Positions 29,929-40,605 of a DNA stretch of 64,000 bases are shown here, piece after piece (position 1 is the stretch's first letter; the number at the start of each line of letters is the position of its first letter). Position numbers and translations under genes: made by a program. Origin of the DNA: CBDDBH01 sp965225625. GTDB taxonomy: Bacteria; Pseudomonadota; Gammaproteobacteria; JADZEE01. The stretch covers positions 75,465 through 139,464 of the forward strand of contig CBDDBH010000020.1 of NCBI GenBank assembly GCA_965225625.1, in the 5' to 3' direction. Below the pieces are notes generated by a model, which was not told the DNA's origin, searched no databases, and saw only the letters and a list, made by a program, of their open reading frames with translations.

Positions 29929-30873
29929 ATGCCGATCTACAAACAAGCGCGCCCACAACAAGGCATCACCTTAGTTGAACTCATGGTCGCCATGAGTCTG
30001 GGACTCGTGATCACTGCCGGCGTCATTTCGATTTACGTCCAGGGCGGTCGAGCCGCCTTCCAGGACGACACTTACGCACGCCTGCAGGAAAACGGCCGCT
30101 TCGCCATGCTGGAGATGGCGGAAGACTTGAAGATGACGGATTTCTGGGGCGAGATGATCGATCCCGCCGGCATTATCACTGCGCTCGCGGCCGGAGAGGA
30201 CTGTGACATTAACCTGTTGGATGGAGCCACTGCCATTCAATACAACAACAGCAGCTCGACTACCACGAGTTCAAATTTCGATGAGACTGCGGACGGCTGT
30301 CCTGCGCTTATGGGTGCGATCCGCGCCAACACCGATATTCTCGCCATTAAACGTGTATCCGGCGCAACGACTGCAACGCCGGTCGATAACGTCCTCTATT
30401 TGCGGTCCAACGGCGTAATCGGCAGCTTAGTTAATGACGCCGCGACGACAGCTCCCACGGTCGGTTTCCAGGATTGGTTGTATCTTCCACGCATTTACTA
30501 CATCCGCAACGATGCAGTGCCGGCGCTGTGCCGCATGAACATTACCAACCTGGCCTTTACCGCGGTGCCAGCCGATGGCTGCATTGCCGAAGGCATTGAG
30601 CAATTCCACATACAATTCGGAATCGATACCGATATCGACGGGGTCGCCAATCAATATATCGCGAACCCGACCGCAGCACAGATCGACACGGCGGTCTCGG
30701 CACGCCTTTATGTATTGGCTCGAAGTGCAGTCGGAGATCGCACCTACAACAATACCAAAACCTACAACCTCGGCGATGTTGTAGTCGGTCCCGTTAACGA
30801 TAATTTTTATCGGCGTGTGTACAGCACCACGGTAACACTACGCAATCCGGCAAACCTGATTTTCTTCAACTAG
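29929..30873 (+). CDS. pilW: Minor pilin PilW
   Basis: A 314-aa minor pilin, the largest of the set. The leader ends QQG, with cleavage site G|ITLVELMVAMSLGLVI and the Glu5. A TTG codon at 29914 overlaps pilV, but the ATG at 29929 gives a normal leader. PilW works with PilX and PilY1 at the pilus base or tip. It is in the operon between pilV and pilX. Confidence 0.88.
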   Translation: MPIYKQARPQQGITLVELMVAMSLGLVITAGVISIYVQGGRAAFQDDTYARLQENGRFAMLEMAEDLKMTDFWGEMIDPAGIITALAAGEDCDINLLDGATAIQYNNSSSTTTSSNFDETADGCPALMGAIRANTDILAIKRVSGATTATPVDNVLYLRSNGVIGSLVNDAATTAPTVGFQDWLYLPRIYYIRNDAVPALCRMNITNLAFTAVPADGCIAEGIEQFHIQFGIDTDIDGVANQYIANPTAAQIDTAVSARLYVLARSAVGDRTYNNTKTYNLGDVVVGPVNDNFYRRVYSTTVTLRNPANLIFFN

Positions 30874-30882
30874 GCAGATCCG

Positions 30883-31362
30883 ATGACCAGGCAGACTTAC
30901 CCTCCGACGATGAGCGCGCAGCGCGGCACGGTGCTGTTGTTCTCGTTTATTATCCTGATATCGCTGACCTTCATTGCCATTTCCAGTGTGCGTACCAGCG
31001 TCATGGAATTGCGCATTGCCCGCAACGTCGAAGAGAACATGAACGCCTTTCAAACGGCACAGGCAGCCGTTGATTTCGTGAAATCTAATAATGCAAACCT
31101 GCCGTTTGTCGGCCCGCTGAATACCCCGACCGCGGTCGCACTGACAGGCAACTCGTTCACGCTTGCGACCGGTGAGACCCTCGTCGCAACCGCGGAACGC
31201 ACGATCGACTGCGGCCCGCCACCGCGTATGCGCAACGGCAGCAGTTTGTTGGCGTTTTCGTCATTTTCTTACCGTATTAATGCCGACCTCGATAAAACAG
31301 CGAACGGCCGCGGCCAATCCGAAATCAACCAGGGGATACTGCTGCTCGGCCCGAAGTGTTGA
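30883..31362 (+). CDS. pilX: Minor pilin PilX
   Basis: A 159-aa PilX-type protein. Instead of a class III prepilin cleavage site it opens SAQRGTVLLFSFIILISLTFIAIS, typical of PilX, where the hydrophobic N-terminus is preceded by Gln-Arg-Gly. The ending is Cys-rich (LLLGPKC). It lies 9 bp after pilW and 29 bp before pilY1, and should join the tip complex. Confidence 0.85.
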   Translation: MTRQTYPPTMSAQRGTVLLFSFIILISLTFIAISSVRTSVMELRIARNVEENMNAFQTAQAAVDFVKSNNANLPFVGPLNTPTAVALTGNSFTLATGETLVATAERTIDCGPPPRMRNGSSLLAFSSFSYRINADLDKTANGRGQSEINQGILLLGPKC

Positions 31363-31391
31363 GGGTAGAGTGAGCCATCAGGAGTTTAATT

Positions 31392-34300
31392 ATGCATCGC
31401 AAACTTAAAAACGCATCCTTTGCCGCCCTGCTGACCTTCACGCTCGGTCTTCTACCCAGCTCTCAGGCTGATGACACGGATATCTACTTGAAACCGAACG
31501 TGCCAACAGGTGCTGAGCCATTGGTGATGTTCATTCTAGATTGGCGTCCCAATCTCGGAGCCAGCGTGTCCTGCCCGGACGATAACGGCGGTTGCGACAA
31601 ATTGCTCGAAGGGGGTTACATCCGTGATGTGAACAATAACGTCAAGGCACGTACTGACGTTGTGTTTTTCGACATAATCCGCGGCGCCTTCATGCGCGTG
31701 CTGGATCCCCTGGGCGGCGTGAAGATCGGTTTCATGCTGAATCACGATCACACAAACAACTGTGAGGGACCTCCAGAGGGAACTAATCCAGCGCAAGAAT
31801 GCAGCAACGGTGCCTATGTGCTGCAGGGTTTTGTTTCGATGGAACAAGGCACCGACGATGACAATATCTTTGACCGTAGCGGTGAAGATCCCGATAAGCT
31901 CACGCTATTCGACAAGCTCATCAAAATTCCGACACCCTCCGGTAATCTTTCCCATCCCTTCCAGGGCAAGGAACTCTATTTCGAGTTTTTCCGCTATTTG
32001 ACCGGACAGGGTGTCTACAATGGTCACAACGGTTTTGTCGACTTCGGCGACTCCCCTAACGACAGTACCAATTTGATTGATGAAACCACTGCCAAGGGCG
32101 GCGATTCTGCCTGGGATCTCAACGCCGAAAAACCACTCGTCGCCAACACGCTCCCTGAATATATAAGCCCCTTCATCGGCGCGACGCAGTGCACCAAGAC
32201 TTTTGCCGTCAATCTGCTGTTCCAGGTTTCACAGCAGGAAGACGATTCCGACGACGCCATCTTGGTGCAAAACGCTGACGGCATGGACGGGATCAATCTC
32301 TCGGGCAACAACAATAGTTTCGATACCGTCCTTCGCTACATGAAAGACGTCGATTTGGCGGACGGCACCGTCGGTGACGCACCCGATATCGCCGGCACAC
32401 AAAATGTCATATCGTATTTCGTTGCCCGCGACCAGGCCCTGCAAGGGACGACCGTGCCCGGATACGCGATCTCCGGCGGCACCCCTGCGGTGATTCCCCT
32501 GAGTGAAGACCCGGATGAATTGATAGCGGCGCTCGACAACATTCTGAACAATATCTTGAGCGTCAGTACGACGTTCGTGGCGCCCTCGGTGCCAGTCAAC
32601 GTCTTCAACCGAGCACAGACTTTGAATGAAATTTTCCTGGCCCTGTTCGAGGCGGAGGAAAACGGCTTGCCGACGTGGCCAGGCAACCTCAAGAAAGTGG
32701 TCATCGGCACAAACGCGATCGACCCCGACCTTCTCGAATTGCAGGATGCGCTGAACCAGCCGGCCATCGACACCAGCGGACGCCTGGCCCTCAACGCACT
32801 CACTTTTTACACAGATGCCGGTGACCTGCTGCCGCCGGTGGACAACGAATCGGCCGTCGGCGCCGACGGGCCTGCTGTCACCCGTGGCGGTGTCGGCCAG
32901 CGCATTCCCGGCTACGTGGCCGCCCGCGATGGCGTTACAGATCTACCCTTGGTCAATACCGGCACCAACGCCCGACAACTCTTTTACGAAAATTCAGCGG
33001 ACGCGACCGATGGCCTGACGCCACTCAATGCCGATGTCACGACCGCCACCGCGCTGTGGACCGAGTTGACCGCGAAATGGCTCACCTCCCCCTCAGCAAC
33101 GACCTACGCTGGCGCCGTAGCCAACGCGGAACGGGAACAGGCGCAACTGGATCTGCGCTGGGCACGCGGTCTCCAGGCCACCAGTTTCGCGGACACTTCG
33201 ACCATTCGGCCCTGGCTTGTCGGCGATCCTCTGCACTCGCGACCACGCCCCATCAACTATGGTGCCCGCAGCCCCTATACCACGGCGAACCCCGACATTC
33301 GTATATTGTTCGGCACCAATGACGGCTTCATGCATTTGATCCGCAACACAACGTCGGCGGGTGTCCAGTCCGGCGTAGAGGATTGGGCCATCATCACTCG
33401 GGAAGCGCTCCCGCTTCTGGACCGTTTACGATTGAATACTTCGGGGATAGACCCGACCCACCCGCTCACCATCGACGGCTCGCCCTCGGTGCTGCAGAAA
33501 GATCTCCTTTTTGACGGCACCATCGATGGTTCCGACACGGTACATGCCGTGTTCGGCCTGCGCCGTGGCGGCAAGTGCTATAACGGTATCGAGTTAACCG
33601 ACCCGAATGCACCGAAATTTCTCTGGAAGAAGTGCAAGACCGACGCCGGTTTCGGTGAACTCGGGCAAACCTGGTCTCAGCCGGTGTTCGGCAAGGTGGC
33701 CATCGCCGACGTCAACGGAGATAGCGTCATCAACGTTCTGGACGCAATCGATGTCGCGATCTTCGGCGCCGGCTACAACGGTGACGACGAGGGTGACAAT
33801 ACGGGTGACCTCGGCAAAGACGCGGCGAATCGCAATGGCTCAACTGGCACCGATGACGACGAAGGTCGCGGGGTCTTTATCGTCAATGCCCTTACCGGCG
33901 ACCTGGTGTGGAAGGCGGTCAACGGTGCATCGACCGCGTTTGTCTCCGCGGATAAAGCGTACACCCACATTGATATGGACGATAGTATTCCCTCCGGTGT
34001 GGGGGCTGCCGATACCGATGGCAATGGCTTGACTGATAGACTTTATGTCGGTGATACGGGTGGCGTACTCTGGCGCATGGACATTGAGGGCAGCACGATT
34101 GCCAACTGGACCGCGACACCGGTCGTTAGTGTCGGCCGGCACTTTAGCGGCAGTGCTGTAGACGATCGGCGGTTCTTCAACCGGCCCGATATCGTGCAAA
34201 CCCGCGATGACAGTTCTCCTGCTAACTTCGACGCCGTATTGATCGGCACGGGGGATCGCGAAAATCCGTTGGGACGAGCGTCGAAAACTACTTTTACCTC

Positions 34301-34816
34301 TTTAAGGATCGCAATATCTCCAGTGGAACACCGCCGGTTACGATGAAGGATCATGACGACTTTGCCGATCTATCAGCGGACTGCGTAACGGCTGGGAACT
34401 GCGACGCAAGCACAGTCGCAGCATTAGCGACGACCGGCTGGACGTTCGCACTTGGCCCGAACAATGGCGGCGATAAAAATCTAGCTCCAGCGATCACCAT
34501 TGGCGGCATCGTGTTTTTTACGACCTTTGCACCGGGATCAATTGCTAATGTTTGCGATTTGAATGAAGGCACGGGTAGAGTTTTCGCGGTCAACCTGCAG
34601 GACGCAACGCCCGTCTTCAACTACCTGACAAGCAATGACGACAACGGAGTAACTCTGGAGCGCTCCGACAAACTGGAGAGCGGCGGTATACCGGTAGAGG
34701 TGGTCCCGCTCGGCGATGACCTAGTATTGATTCAAGGACAGGCTGGCGGCTCCAATATTCAGGCGGCTGGCGTCAATACCGACTGGGATACGTTCTGGTA
34801 CAACGAAGGCGATTAA
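31392..34816 (+). CDS. pilY1: Type IV pilus tip protein PilY1, interrupted by a frameshift near 34290
   Basis: A large secreted pilus-tip adhesin and calcium-dependent regulator. It has a signal peptide (LLTFTLGLLPSSQA) and a C-terminal PilY1 beta-propeller domain with STSFIRPWLVGDPLHSRP-like and RILFGTNDGFMHLI segments. A dockerin-like insert DVNGDSVINVLDAIDVA lies near 33710-33760. The ORF from 31392 ends at 34346, and the matching C-terminal part continues in frame -1 from about 34290 to 34816 (VENYFYLFKDRNIS onwards). One missing base would restore a 1141-aa protein, the usual PilY1 length. The AGGAG site fits. It precedes pilE. Confidence 0.88.
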
Positions 34817-34842
34817 CGACACTACAATGCACAACAGTCGAC

Positions 34843-34869
34843 ACGCGCGCGGCAATGTGCCGCGCGCGT
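34843..34869. terminator. 12-bp perfect hairpin between pilY1 and pilE
   Basis: ACGCGCGCGGCA (34843-34854) and TGCCGCGCGCGT (34858-34869) form a perfect 12-bp stem with an ATG loop. There is no T-run after it, so it may act as a partial attenuator or an mRNA 3' stabiliser instead of a full terminator. It would separate pilE expression from the rest of the operon. Confidence 0.6.
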
Positions 34870-34909
34870 ATGTAGGCTACTAGAAAAAACTGATCGAAGA
34901 GGATAGACA

Positions 34910-35365
34910 ATGGCACATTGCAGCGCGAGCAAAAATAAAACCGCTTACTGCCCTGGCCGAAACTCGCGCGGATCGCAGCAATCGGGCATCACCCTCATCG
35001 AGTTGATGATCGTCGTGGTCATTGTCGGTATTCTCGCCGCGATCGCCTATCCATCCTTTACCAGCTACCGCCTGCGCACCAACCGCACAGCCGCGAAAGC
35101 AGCCCTGATGGAAGCGGCCACACGCATGGAGCAGTTTTACCTGAACAACAAGACCTACGTGACCACGATTGCAGGACTCGGTATGGCAACAACGACAGAG
35201 GGCGGCGCTTATGCCTTGACGGTAACCGCGTCAAGCGCGACCACCTACGCGATGACCGCGACCCCACAGGGCGCGCAAACCGACGATACCAAATGCATGA
35301 ATATGACGATCGATTCTAGCAGTACCCGTGGCGCATCGGGTCCCGACGGCGCCGCTTGTTGGTAG
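34910..35365 (+). CDS. pilE: Type IV minor pilin PilE
   Basis: A 151-aa pilin with a longer leader ending QQSG, cleavage site G|ITLIELMIVVVIVGILAAIAYPSF, and a Thr/Ser/Ala-rich globular part. The C-terminal pair C(MNM) and CW fits the pilin disulfide loop. PilE is the last minor pilin of the operon and couples the tip complex to the major pilin. An AGAGGATAG segment lies just upstream of the ATG. Confidence 0.88.
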   Translation: MAHCSASKNKTAYCPGRNSRGSQQSGITLIELMIVVVIVGILAAIAYPSFTSYRLRTNRTAAKAALMEAATRMEQFYLNNKTYVTTIAGLGMATTTEGGAYALTVTASSATTYAMTATPQGAQTDDTKCMNMTIDSSSTRGASGPDGAACW

Positions 35366-35499
35366 ACGTCACCAGTCGTTAAGAGCGACCGGCCGTCGCT
35401 CGATCTGAATACTACGGGTCGGCGCTGAGGTATCCCCACGGAATCATCGTAACCCTTGCAAGCGCCATCGCTATAACAATTCGGGGACGTTGCTAAGAA

Positions 35500-35548
35500 G
35501 CCCCGCCATTACGAGGAGAGCGGGCGAAGCCCGCTGGACGAAGTCCCC
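35500..35548. repeat. Small intergenic palindromic repeat
   Basis: The segment contains the hairpin GCGGGCGAAGCCCGC and a CATTACGAGGAG-like start. It resembles the repeat at 9061-9118 and belongs to the same class of dispersed intergenic elements. It lies between pilE and the convergent DUF4124 gene. Confidence 0.5.
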
Positions 35549-35623
35549 CACCTGTCAGCAGGCAAAGTGACGAGTCTTCAAGAAGTGTGGCCTAACAGTT
35601 CCGCTCCGCCATGAGCTGTTACG

Positions 35624-36076
35624 TTACTTACACCAAGTACCAATGTCCGTCTGAGCGTCTGCAATACGCTGTTGGCGCACATCCTCACCCAACTTGACGC
35701 GATTACCTTGCTCATCGGTTCCATAGACCCGCGGATTCGCGCTGACACGTGCCAGCTTGTCGCGAGCAAGTTCGCAATTGCGCTTTTTGACACCTTGCTC
35801 TTGCGCTAACAAGGTTTGCTGTTGGGCTTTTTGCGTGCGCGATTCCCTGGCCTTATCAAGTCGCTTCTGCAACGCGGTCAGGTCATTCTGCGCGCCTGCC
35901 TGATCGATCTTAGGCGGTGGTTTGATAACCTCCTTGACCTCGCAGGCGTCGGCCCTGTCAGTGTAGATGGTCGAGCCATCCTTCTGGATGCACTTAATAA
36001 CCTCAGCCGCCGTAGAAAAACTGACGAGGCAAAATAAAATGCCAACAATTCCAAATCCAAAGGCTCGCTGATTCAT
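35624..36076 (-). CDS. Secreted DUF4124-domain protein
   Basis: A 150-aa exported protein. The ATG at 36076 has a GGGAG site and starts a signal peptide (FGIVGILFCLVSFSTAAE). The DUF4124 motif follows: EVIKCIQKDGSTIYTD and CEVKEVIKP. A coiled-coil-like stretch (LTALQKRLDKARESRTQKAQQ) and a C-terminal Cys pair (NCELARDK..TWCK) follow. Related proteins sit in the periplasm of gammaproteobacteria; function is unknown. It converges on pilE. Confidence 0.82.
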   Translation of the reverse strand: MNQRAFGFGIVGILFCLVSFSTAAEVIKCIQKDGSTIYTDRADACEVKEVIKPPPKIDQAGAQNDLTALQKRLDKARESRTQKAQQQTLLAQEQGVKKRNCELARDKLARVSANPRVYGTDEQGNRVKLGEDVRQQRIADAQTDIGTWCK

Positions 36077-36545
36077 CGCTTTGCTCCCTGCTCCTTTAAT
36101 AGCGCGTTGAGCGGATTTAACGACAGCGCCTGCTCCGCGGTTGCCCATTTGCTGGTAGAGCCGCCCAGTCGATCGTGGGCTCTTTAAATAAGTTAGACCG
36201 CTAGTGCTGGTGGAATTCCCCACTTGCGACCAATTCCTGAATAAAATTTTAGCGTAATCAGGAACATTCGGCGACTTTTCAGAAAACCTGACAATGTCGG
36301 CCTGGCTTATTCATCGGCTTGGGGACACCGCACTACGCATACGCAATCCAGGCGGAGCCGGACTGGGTCAAATTTGTCCACTCCGACACTTCGAAATTTA
36401 ACCTTCTCTTAACATCCGCCTAACGAACTGCGAATCAACGCTTCATTAGAATCGACGCCTATCAAGAGATGGAGTGCGATATACACGGAGCGTTCCAGGC
36501 TAGTTGAATTGATAAATGCTCGATGAAAAACGTAAGGAGAAATGT
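36077..36545. other. Intergenic region between DUF4124 and acidic-protein genes
   Basis: This 469-bp stretch holds two divergent upstream regions. No further gene, RNA or repeat was recognised. It is AT-rich around 36230-36260 (GAATAAAATTTTAGCG) and around 36395-36440, where promoters for the two divergent genes may lie. A clear AAGGAG site at 36534-36539 belongs to the downstream gene. Confidence 0.4.
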
Positions 36546-37397
36546 ATGAACATCAATCCACATAGTAAATGGTTGCTCATGGCAACACTGTTGGCGGCCA
36601 TGGCCAGCAGCGCCGTACTGGCGGGTGGGCTGGTTGAACTGCCTGGCGATTTCGAATCTGATGATCCGGACTACCATTCGAACGAGATCACGAACCTGTA
36701 TTGGCCACTCATAGCCGGTTCGAGGCTAGTCTACATCGAAGAAGCGGACGATGAATGCATCGTTGGCGTGTTGGATATTATAACCACCGTCAACCAATCC
36801 CGGACTACGGTCAACGGCGTCGATGTTCGTGAGGTCTGGGACCGCGAGTTCATTGACAACGTGGGCGATTGCGATGCCGACACCGCCGATATCGGTACCT
36901 GGGAATTACTGGAAACCACCTACGACTGGTATGCGCAGGATGAGGGGGGAAACATCTGGTATTTCGGGGAATTCACAGTGGCGTTTGACCACGATGAGTG
37001 TGAGCACGACATAACCGCCAGCGAGGGACCGTTCTTCGAGGATGGATGCCTAGACGGTTCCTGGGAAGCCGGTTATGACATCTGGGAAGACGCAGCGGAC
37101 GACGAGATCCTACCCGGCATCATCATGCTGACCGAGCCAGAAAAGGGCCAGTTCTACTTCCAGGAATTCTGGGAAGACGAAGCTACCGACATGGGTAAAA
37201 TCCTCAACTTCAAGGATATAGACACTGCCCTGTACGACGAGGTAGAGGATTGCGTGATGATCAAGGAATGGGTGCCGCTGGACCCCGGCAACGTCGAGCA
37301 CAAATACTACTGCTATGACAAGGGCCTGGTGCTGGTAGAAGGCAACGCGGGGGGCAAGACCGTGTATACCGACCTGGTTGAGGTGATTGATCCTTGA
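36546..37397 (+). CDS. Secreted acidic hypothetical protein
   Basis: A 283-aa protein I do not recognise. The ATG at 36546 follows AAGGAG at 36534-36539. The signal peptide is SKWLLMATLLAAMASSAVLAG. The mature part is strongly acidic and rich in Asp, Glu and Trp, with a repeated flavour of YWPLIAGSRLVYIEEADDE and paired cysteines (DDECIVG, NVGDCDAD, HDECEHD, EDGCLDGS). It may be a periplasmic or surface Ca-binding protein; that is only inference. It is followed by a strong terminator, so it is a single-gene unit. Confidence 0.7.
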   Translation: MNINPHSKWLLMATLLAAMASSAVLAGGLVELPGDFESDDPDYHSNEITNLYWPLIAGSRLVYIEEADDECIVGVLDIITTVNQSRTTVNGVDVREVWDREFIDNVGDCDADTADIGTWELLETTYDWYAQDEGGNIWYFGEFTVAFDHDECEHDITASEGPFFEDGCLDGSWEAGYDIWEDAADDEILPGIIMLTEPEKGQFYFQEFWEDEATDMGKILNFKDIDTALYDEVEDCVMIKEWVPLDPGNVEHKYYCYDKGLVLVEGNAGGKTVYTDLVEVIDP

Positions 37398-37442
37398 TTG
37401 ACTGCAACATCACGCTCAACGAGCGATAACAATAAATAATTG

Positions 37443-37471
37443 AAGACCCCGCGTAGGCGGGGTCTTTTTTT
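37443..37471 (+). terminator. Rho-independent terminator
   Basis: GACCCCGC (37445-37452) and GCGGGGTC (37457-37464) form a perfect 8-bp stem around a GTAG loop, followed by a run of seven T. It ends the acidic-protein transcript 48 bp after its stop codon. Confidence 0.95.
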
Positions 37472-37656
37472 GCTCAATCACTTAAAAATTATCCCGAACG
37501 GGATCAAAATGCGCGGTTGAACGGATACGGGACACCTCGAAATCTGGAATCTACTGATCGCGAGTCGAGAGATAAGTTTTATTTAACTTATTGATTAGAA
37601 AAAGCTTTAAGATATATATTGGACCGCTTGATAGCGCTTTTTTACCAATTCCAAAG

Positions 37657-38151
37657 CTAATCCTGAAGCAAGGCGTGATCCGGGATAATTCCCAGCGCTA
37701 CGTTCCGCAACTTTGCCCGAAGTGAATTATCCTCGTCGAGATTTCCGTGTAGTTCCTCAAACAGAACAGTAAACGCCTCCCGGTCTCCCGACCAGCCATA
37801 AATCTCGGCAAGTTTGACCTGAAATTCGCGCTCATCCGGAGCGGCATCTATGGCGTGATGAGACCATTTAATCGCATCGTCCCAAAGTCCCTCGGTAACA
37901 CAGCGGTCAATCTCCTCTTGTATAGACAGCGAACCGGAATGGGAAAGCTCGGCCCGAAGTTCTTCGCTCAGTTCGGTCTCGAGGGTAATAGGTACAGCCG
38001 TTTTTTCGGCGACCCGCCTCCGCACCGCCTGTTCGCGTTCGATGGAGGCCTGCGTTTGACGGCGATCGTGATAATCCTGATAGGCGAGACGCGCCACGAC
38101 GGCCAGCAAGGCCAGGACAATGACGCTAAGTATGATGACGAGAGTTTGCAT
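37657..38151 (-). CDS. FimV C-terminal-like single-pass membrane protein
   Basis: A 164-aa protein. One membrane helix near the N-terminus (LVIILSVIVLALLAVVARLAY) is followed by a charged linker (DRRQTQASIEREQAVRRR) and a C-terminal helical repeat (IQEEIDRCVTEGLWDDAIKWSHHAIDAAPDE in pieces) like the TPR/FimV tail. It is divergent from a FimV-type gene and resembles its C-terminal half. It probably has an inner-membrane role near pili or polar proteins. Confidence 0.65.
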   Translation of the reverse strand: MQTLVIILSVIVLALLAVVARLAYQDYHDRRQTQASIEREQAVRRRVAEKTAVPITLETELSEELRAELSHSGSLSIQEEIDRCVTEGLWDDAIKWSHHAIDAAPDEREFQVKLAEIYGWSGDREAFTVLFEELHGNLDEDNSLRAKLRNVALGIIPDHALLQD

Positions 38152-38331
38152 ATACGACTAGGTAATCGCCCATTTTAGGGGGGGCAAGCATAACAACAGA
38201 GGGGCAGGAAAGAAACGCGACGGATCATGCAGGCTGGCGATAGTTTGAAGTGCAATGGCTCTTGGTAGTTGGATCAACCAAGCTCGGCTATACTCCTTAT
38301 ATATAAAGAGACTTGAACCTGGGAATTGAGT

Positions 38332-40279
38332 ATGCGCAGTGCCCACCGGACGCTGGGCGTTGTCGGCCTTATCTGGTCGGCGGCGGCACCTGTCCAAGCT
38401 TTTTATCTAACCGAAATCCATGGCGAGTCCGCGCTCGGCGAACCGCTTGTCGCCTGGGTAGAGGTGTTTGATGCGCCTACCGAGAATCTTGAAGAAGCTC
38501 GAATCGAAATTCTGCCGGCGTTGGAGTACGCAAACAATCCGGAAATGATGGGTCTAATAGCCGATCTAGGCACGAATCTAGTCTTATCTGATAGCGGACG
38601 TTCATACATCGAAATAAAAGGTAGCCGCGACGTCGGCGAACCTATTATTGCCCTTTCGCCTCAAAGTTAGTCTCGGAAACTTTACCAGAACGCGAAGTTA
38701 CACGTTGTTACTTGATCCCCCGAGGAGGAGTAGTCGGTCAGCGACTTCGGCGCGCGCTCAACCGGCGACTGCATCATCCAGTTTGAGATTGAGCAAAGCT
38801 GCGTGGCAGGGTGGATCCTACGGCCCAGTGCAACCGGGCGATGCCTTGTGGGAGATTGCCAGAGACATAAAGTCGGAGGATGTTTCGGTTCAGTCGACAC
38901 TGACGACGCTACATCGGGCGAACCCGGATGCCTTCATCGACGAGAACATTAATCGTCTAAAAGTTGGCGCGATGTTAGCTGTCCCCGACTTTATTGACGC
39001 GGACATCGAGCGGGCACCAAGGGCGGCTGCGGCAATGGCTCAAGGCGGAACGTACGGTCCGGTAGCACCGGGAGACACGCTTTGGTGGATCGCAAAGGCA
39101 GTACAGGCCGACGGTGTTTCATTTCAATCAACGCTCACCGCGCTGCATAGCGCCAACCCCCACGCCTTCATCAACAACAACATCGACCGACTTAAAACCG
39201 ATGTTATTCTGACTGTTCCCAATCTACTGGCCGGGCAGGTCGAGGCTGTTCGTACGACCTTGCCGAGTGAACCTGGGTCAGATGAGGTGTTCGAAGCTCA
39301 GATCCTGCCCAAGCCGGATGAAACTTACATCGCACCGATTTACGTAACGCCAGCGACGAGTACTGAACTTGTAACTGCCCTGCCTGACTCGGCTCCCGAA
39401 ATTGAGGCGGACTCCAGTATCGCGACGATCGAAGAAACTGAAAGTCCCGCGCAAGCGCATCAGGTTGTCGCTGAGCTCGCTCCCAGCGTATTTCCACCGC
39501 AGCGTGGGCAAGAGAATCTATCTGCGGTCGTGGAGCCGCAGATTGAGGTTCCGGTTTCAGTCGAACGCGAAAGCAGCGCACCACCACCGACCAAAGCAGC
39601 ATCGCCGACGTCGACCACTGCACCAGAACTCGCAAGTGTCGATCCTTCGAGTAAGCCGAAATCGACATTTAATCCCGTCGTCGTAATCGAACTTGGCGCG
39701 ATTATTCTGTTGCTGGTCACGATCGCATTGCTCTTTGCGCTGCGCACCCGCAGGGAAGTTCGTGTGGAAAGAATACGGCACGAAGACCGCCGGAACGAAG
39801 AAGCCCGGAGAAAGCAGTTAGTCATCGAGAAGGCAGAGCAGCGAGTCGCGCTCGAAGCTGAACGTAGCGCTTCGAAACAACCGGTGGAAACAACGAACAC
39901 ACCAGCGGAAGCGCCGGCCGCACAAGATGAGCAGTCTTCAGTCAATGCTAAATCGGTAGCCCCCGGGGAATCGGCTATTGGAGAAATAGAGCGACACATC
40001 GCCAGTGGGCAATACAATCTGGCCGAACAAGTCGCGCTGGATATTATCGATGACACTCCCCGCAATCATCATGCAAAACTGAAGCTCGCGGAACTCTATT
40101 TTATGATTGAGCGCGTGAATGACTTCGTTCGCATTGCCGATGACCTGCACAACAATCACCGCGCATTTATTAGCGGCGAAGATTGGGATCGGCTAATACA
40201 CATGGGTAAGCAGATCGGCGCAGATCACCCTCTATTTACCGGTCCTCAACAGGTTGACTTCGATATCACCAAGCCCTAG
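38332..40279 (+). CDS. FimV-family protein, interrupted by a frameshift near 38655
   Basis: A composite gene of about 649 codons. The start ATG at 38332 begins the FimV N-terminal domain (signal peptide, FYLTEIHGESALGEPL, ARIEILPALEYA). Its frame ends at 38670. The same protein continues in the +1 frame as LKVSLGNFTRTRSYTLLLDPP, the conserved FimV sequence, so one base appears to be inserted in the CCCTTTC run. Downstream are two LysM-like repeats (YGPVQPGDALWEIA, YGPVAPGDTLWWIA), an acidic/Pro linker, one membrane helix and a TPR tail. FimV organises polar cell machinery and twitching motility. Confidence 0.8.
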
Positions 40280-40605
40280 CGCTGAAAGTCTCTTGCCGGA
40301 AACCCGGTAAACGTTGCCAGTTTGTTAATTTATAGGATGCCGGAGAGAGCATTCGAACCTCCGCCCTGCTGACAGGCGTTTTTGCAGCCTGTCTTTACCC
40401 GCCATGTGTACACCTTCTTAGATATTGGTATGTTTAATCGGATGGGTCACAGTTACTCGGCGAGGGAATGAGTCGCCGGATCACGGCGAACTAGAACCAC
40501 AGGCCAACTATTAGGAGTAGCACAATGACGGGAATACGGCATGTTGTCTATACTTAGGGTATGAGGGGCAGTGACGCAGCCATGACGGCGATAGAGGTAC
40601 AACTT
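40280..40605. other. Intergenic region with a degenerate tRNA-like fragment
   Basis: A 326-bp gap. On the minus strand around 40336-40372 the sequence GGAGGTTCGAATGC-TCTCTCCGGCA resembles the T-arm and acceptor end of a tRNA, but the T-stem closing pair is broken and no 5' half was found. The hairpin GACAGGC..GCCTGTC at 40372-40396 could be a terminator or part of the remnant. I see no intact RNA gene. Confidence 0.3.

Noticed and set aside
40336..40400. Complete tRNA gene on the minus strand
   Set aside because: The T-stem closing pair is broken and no acceptor 5' strand or D-arm can be found.
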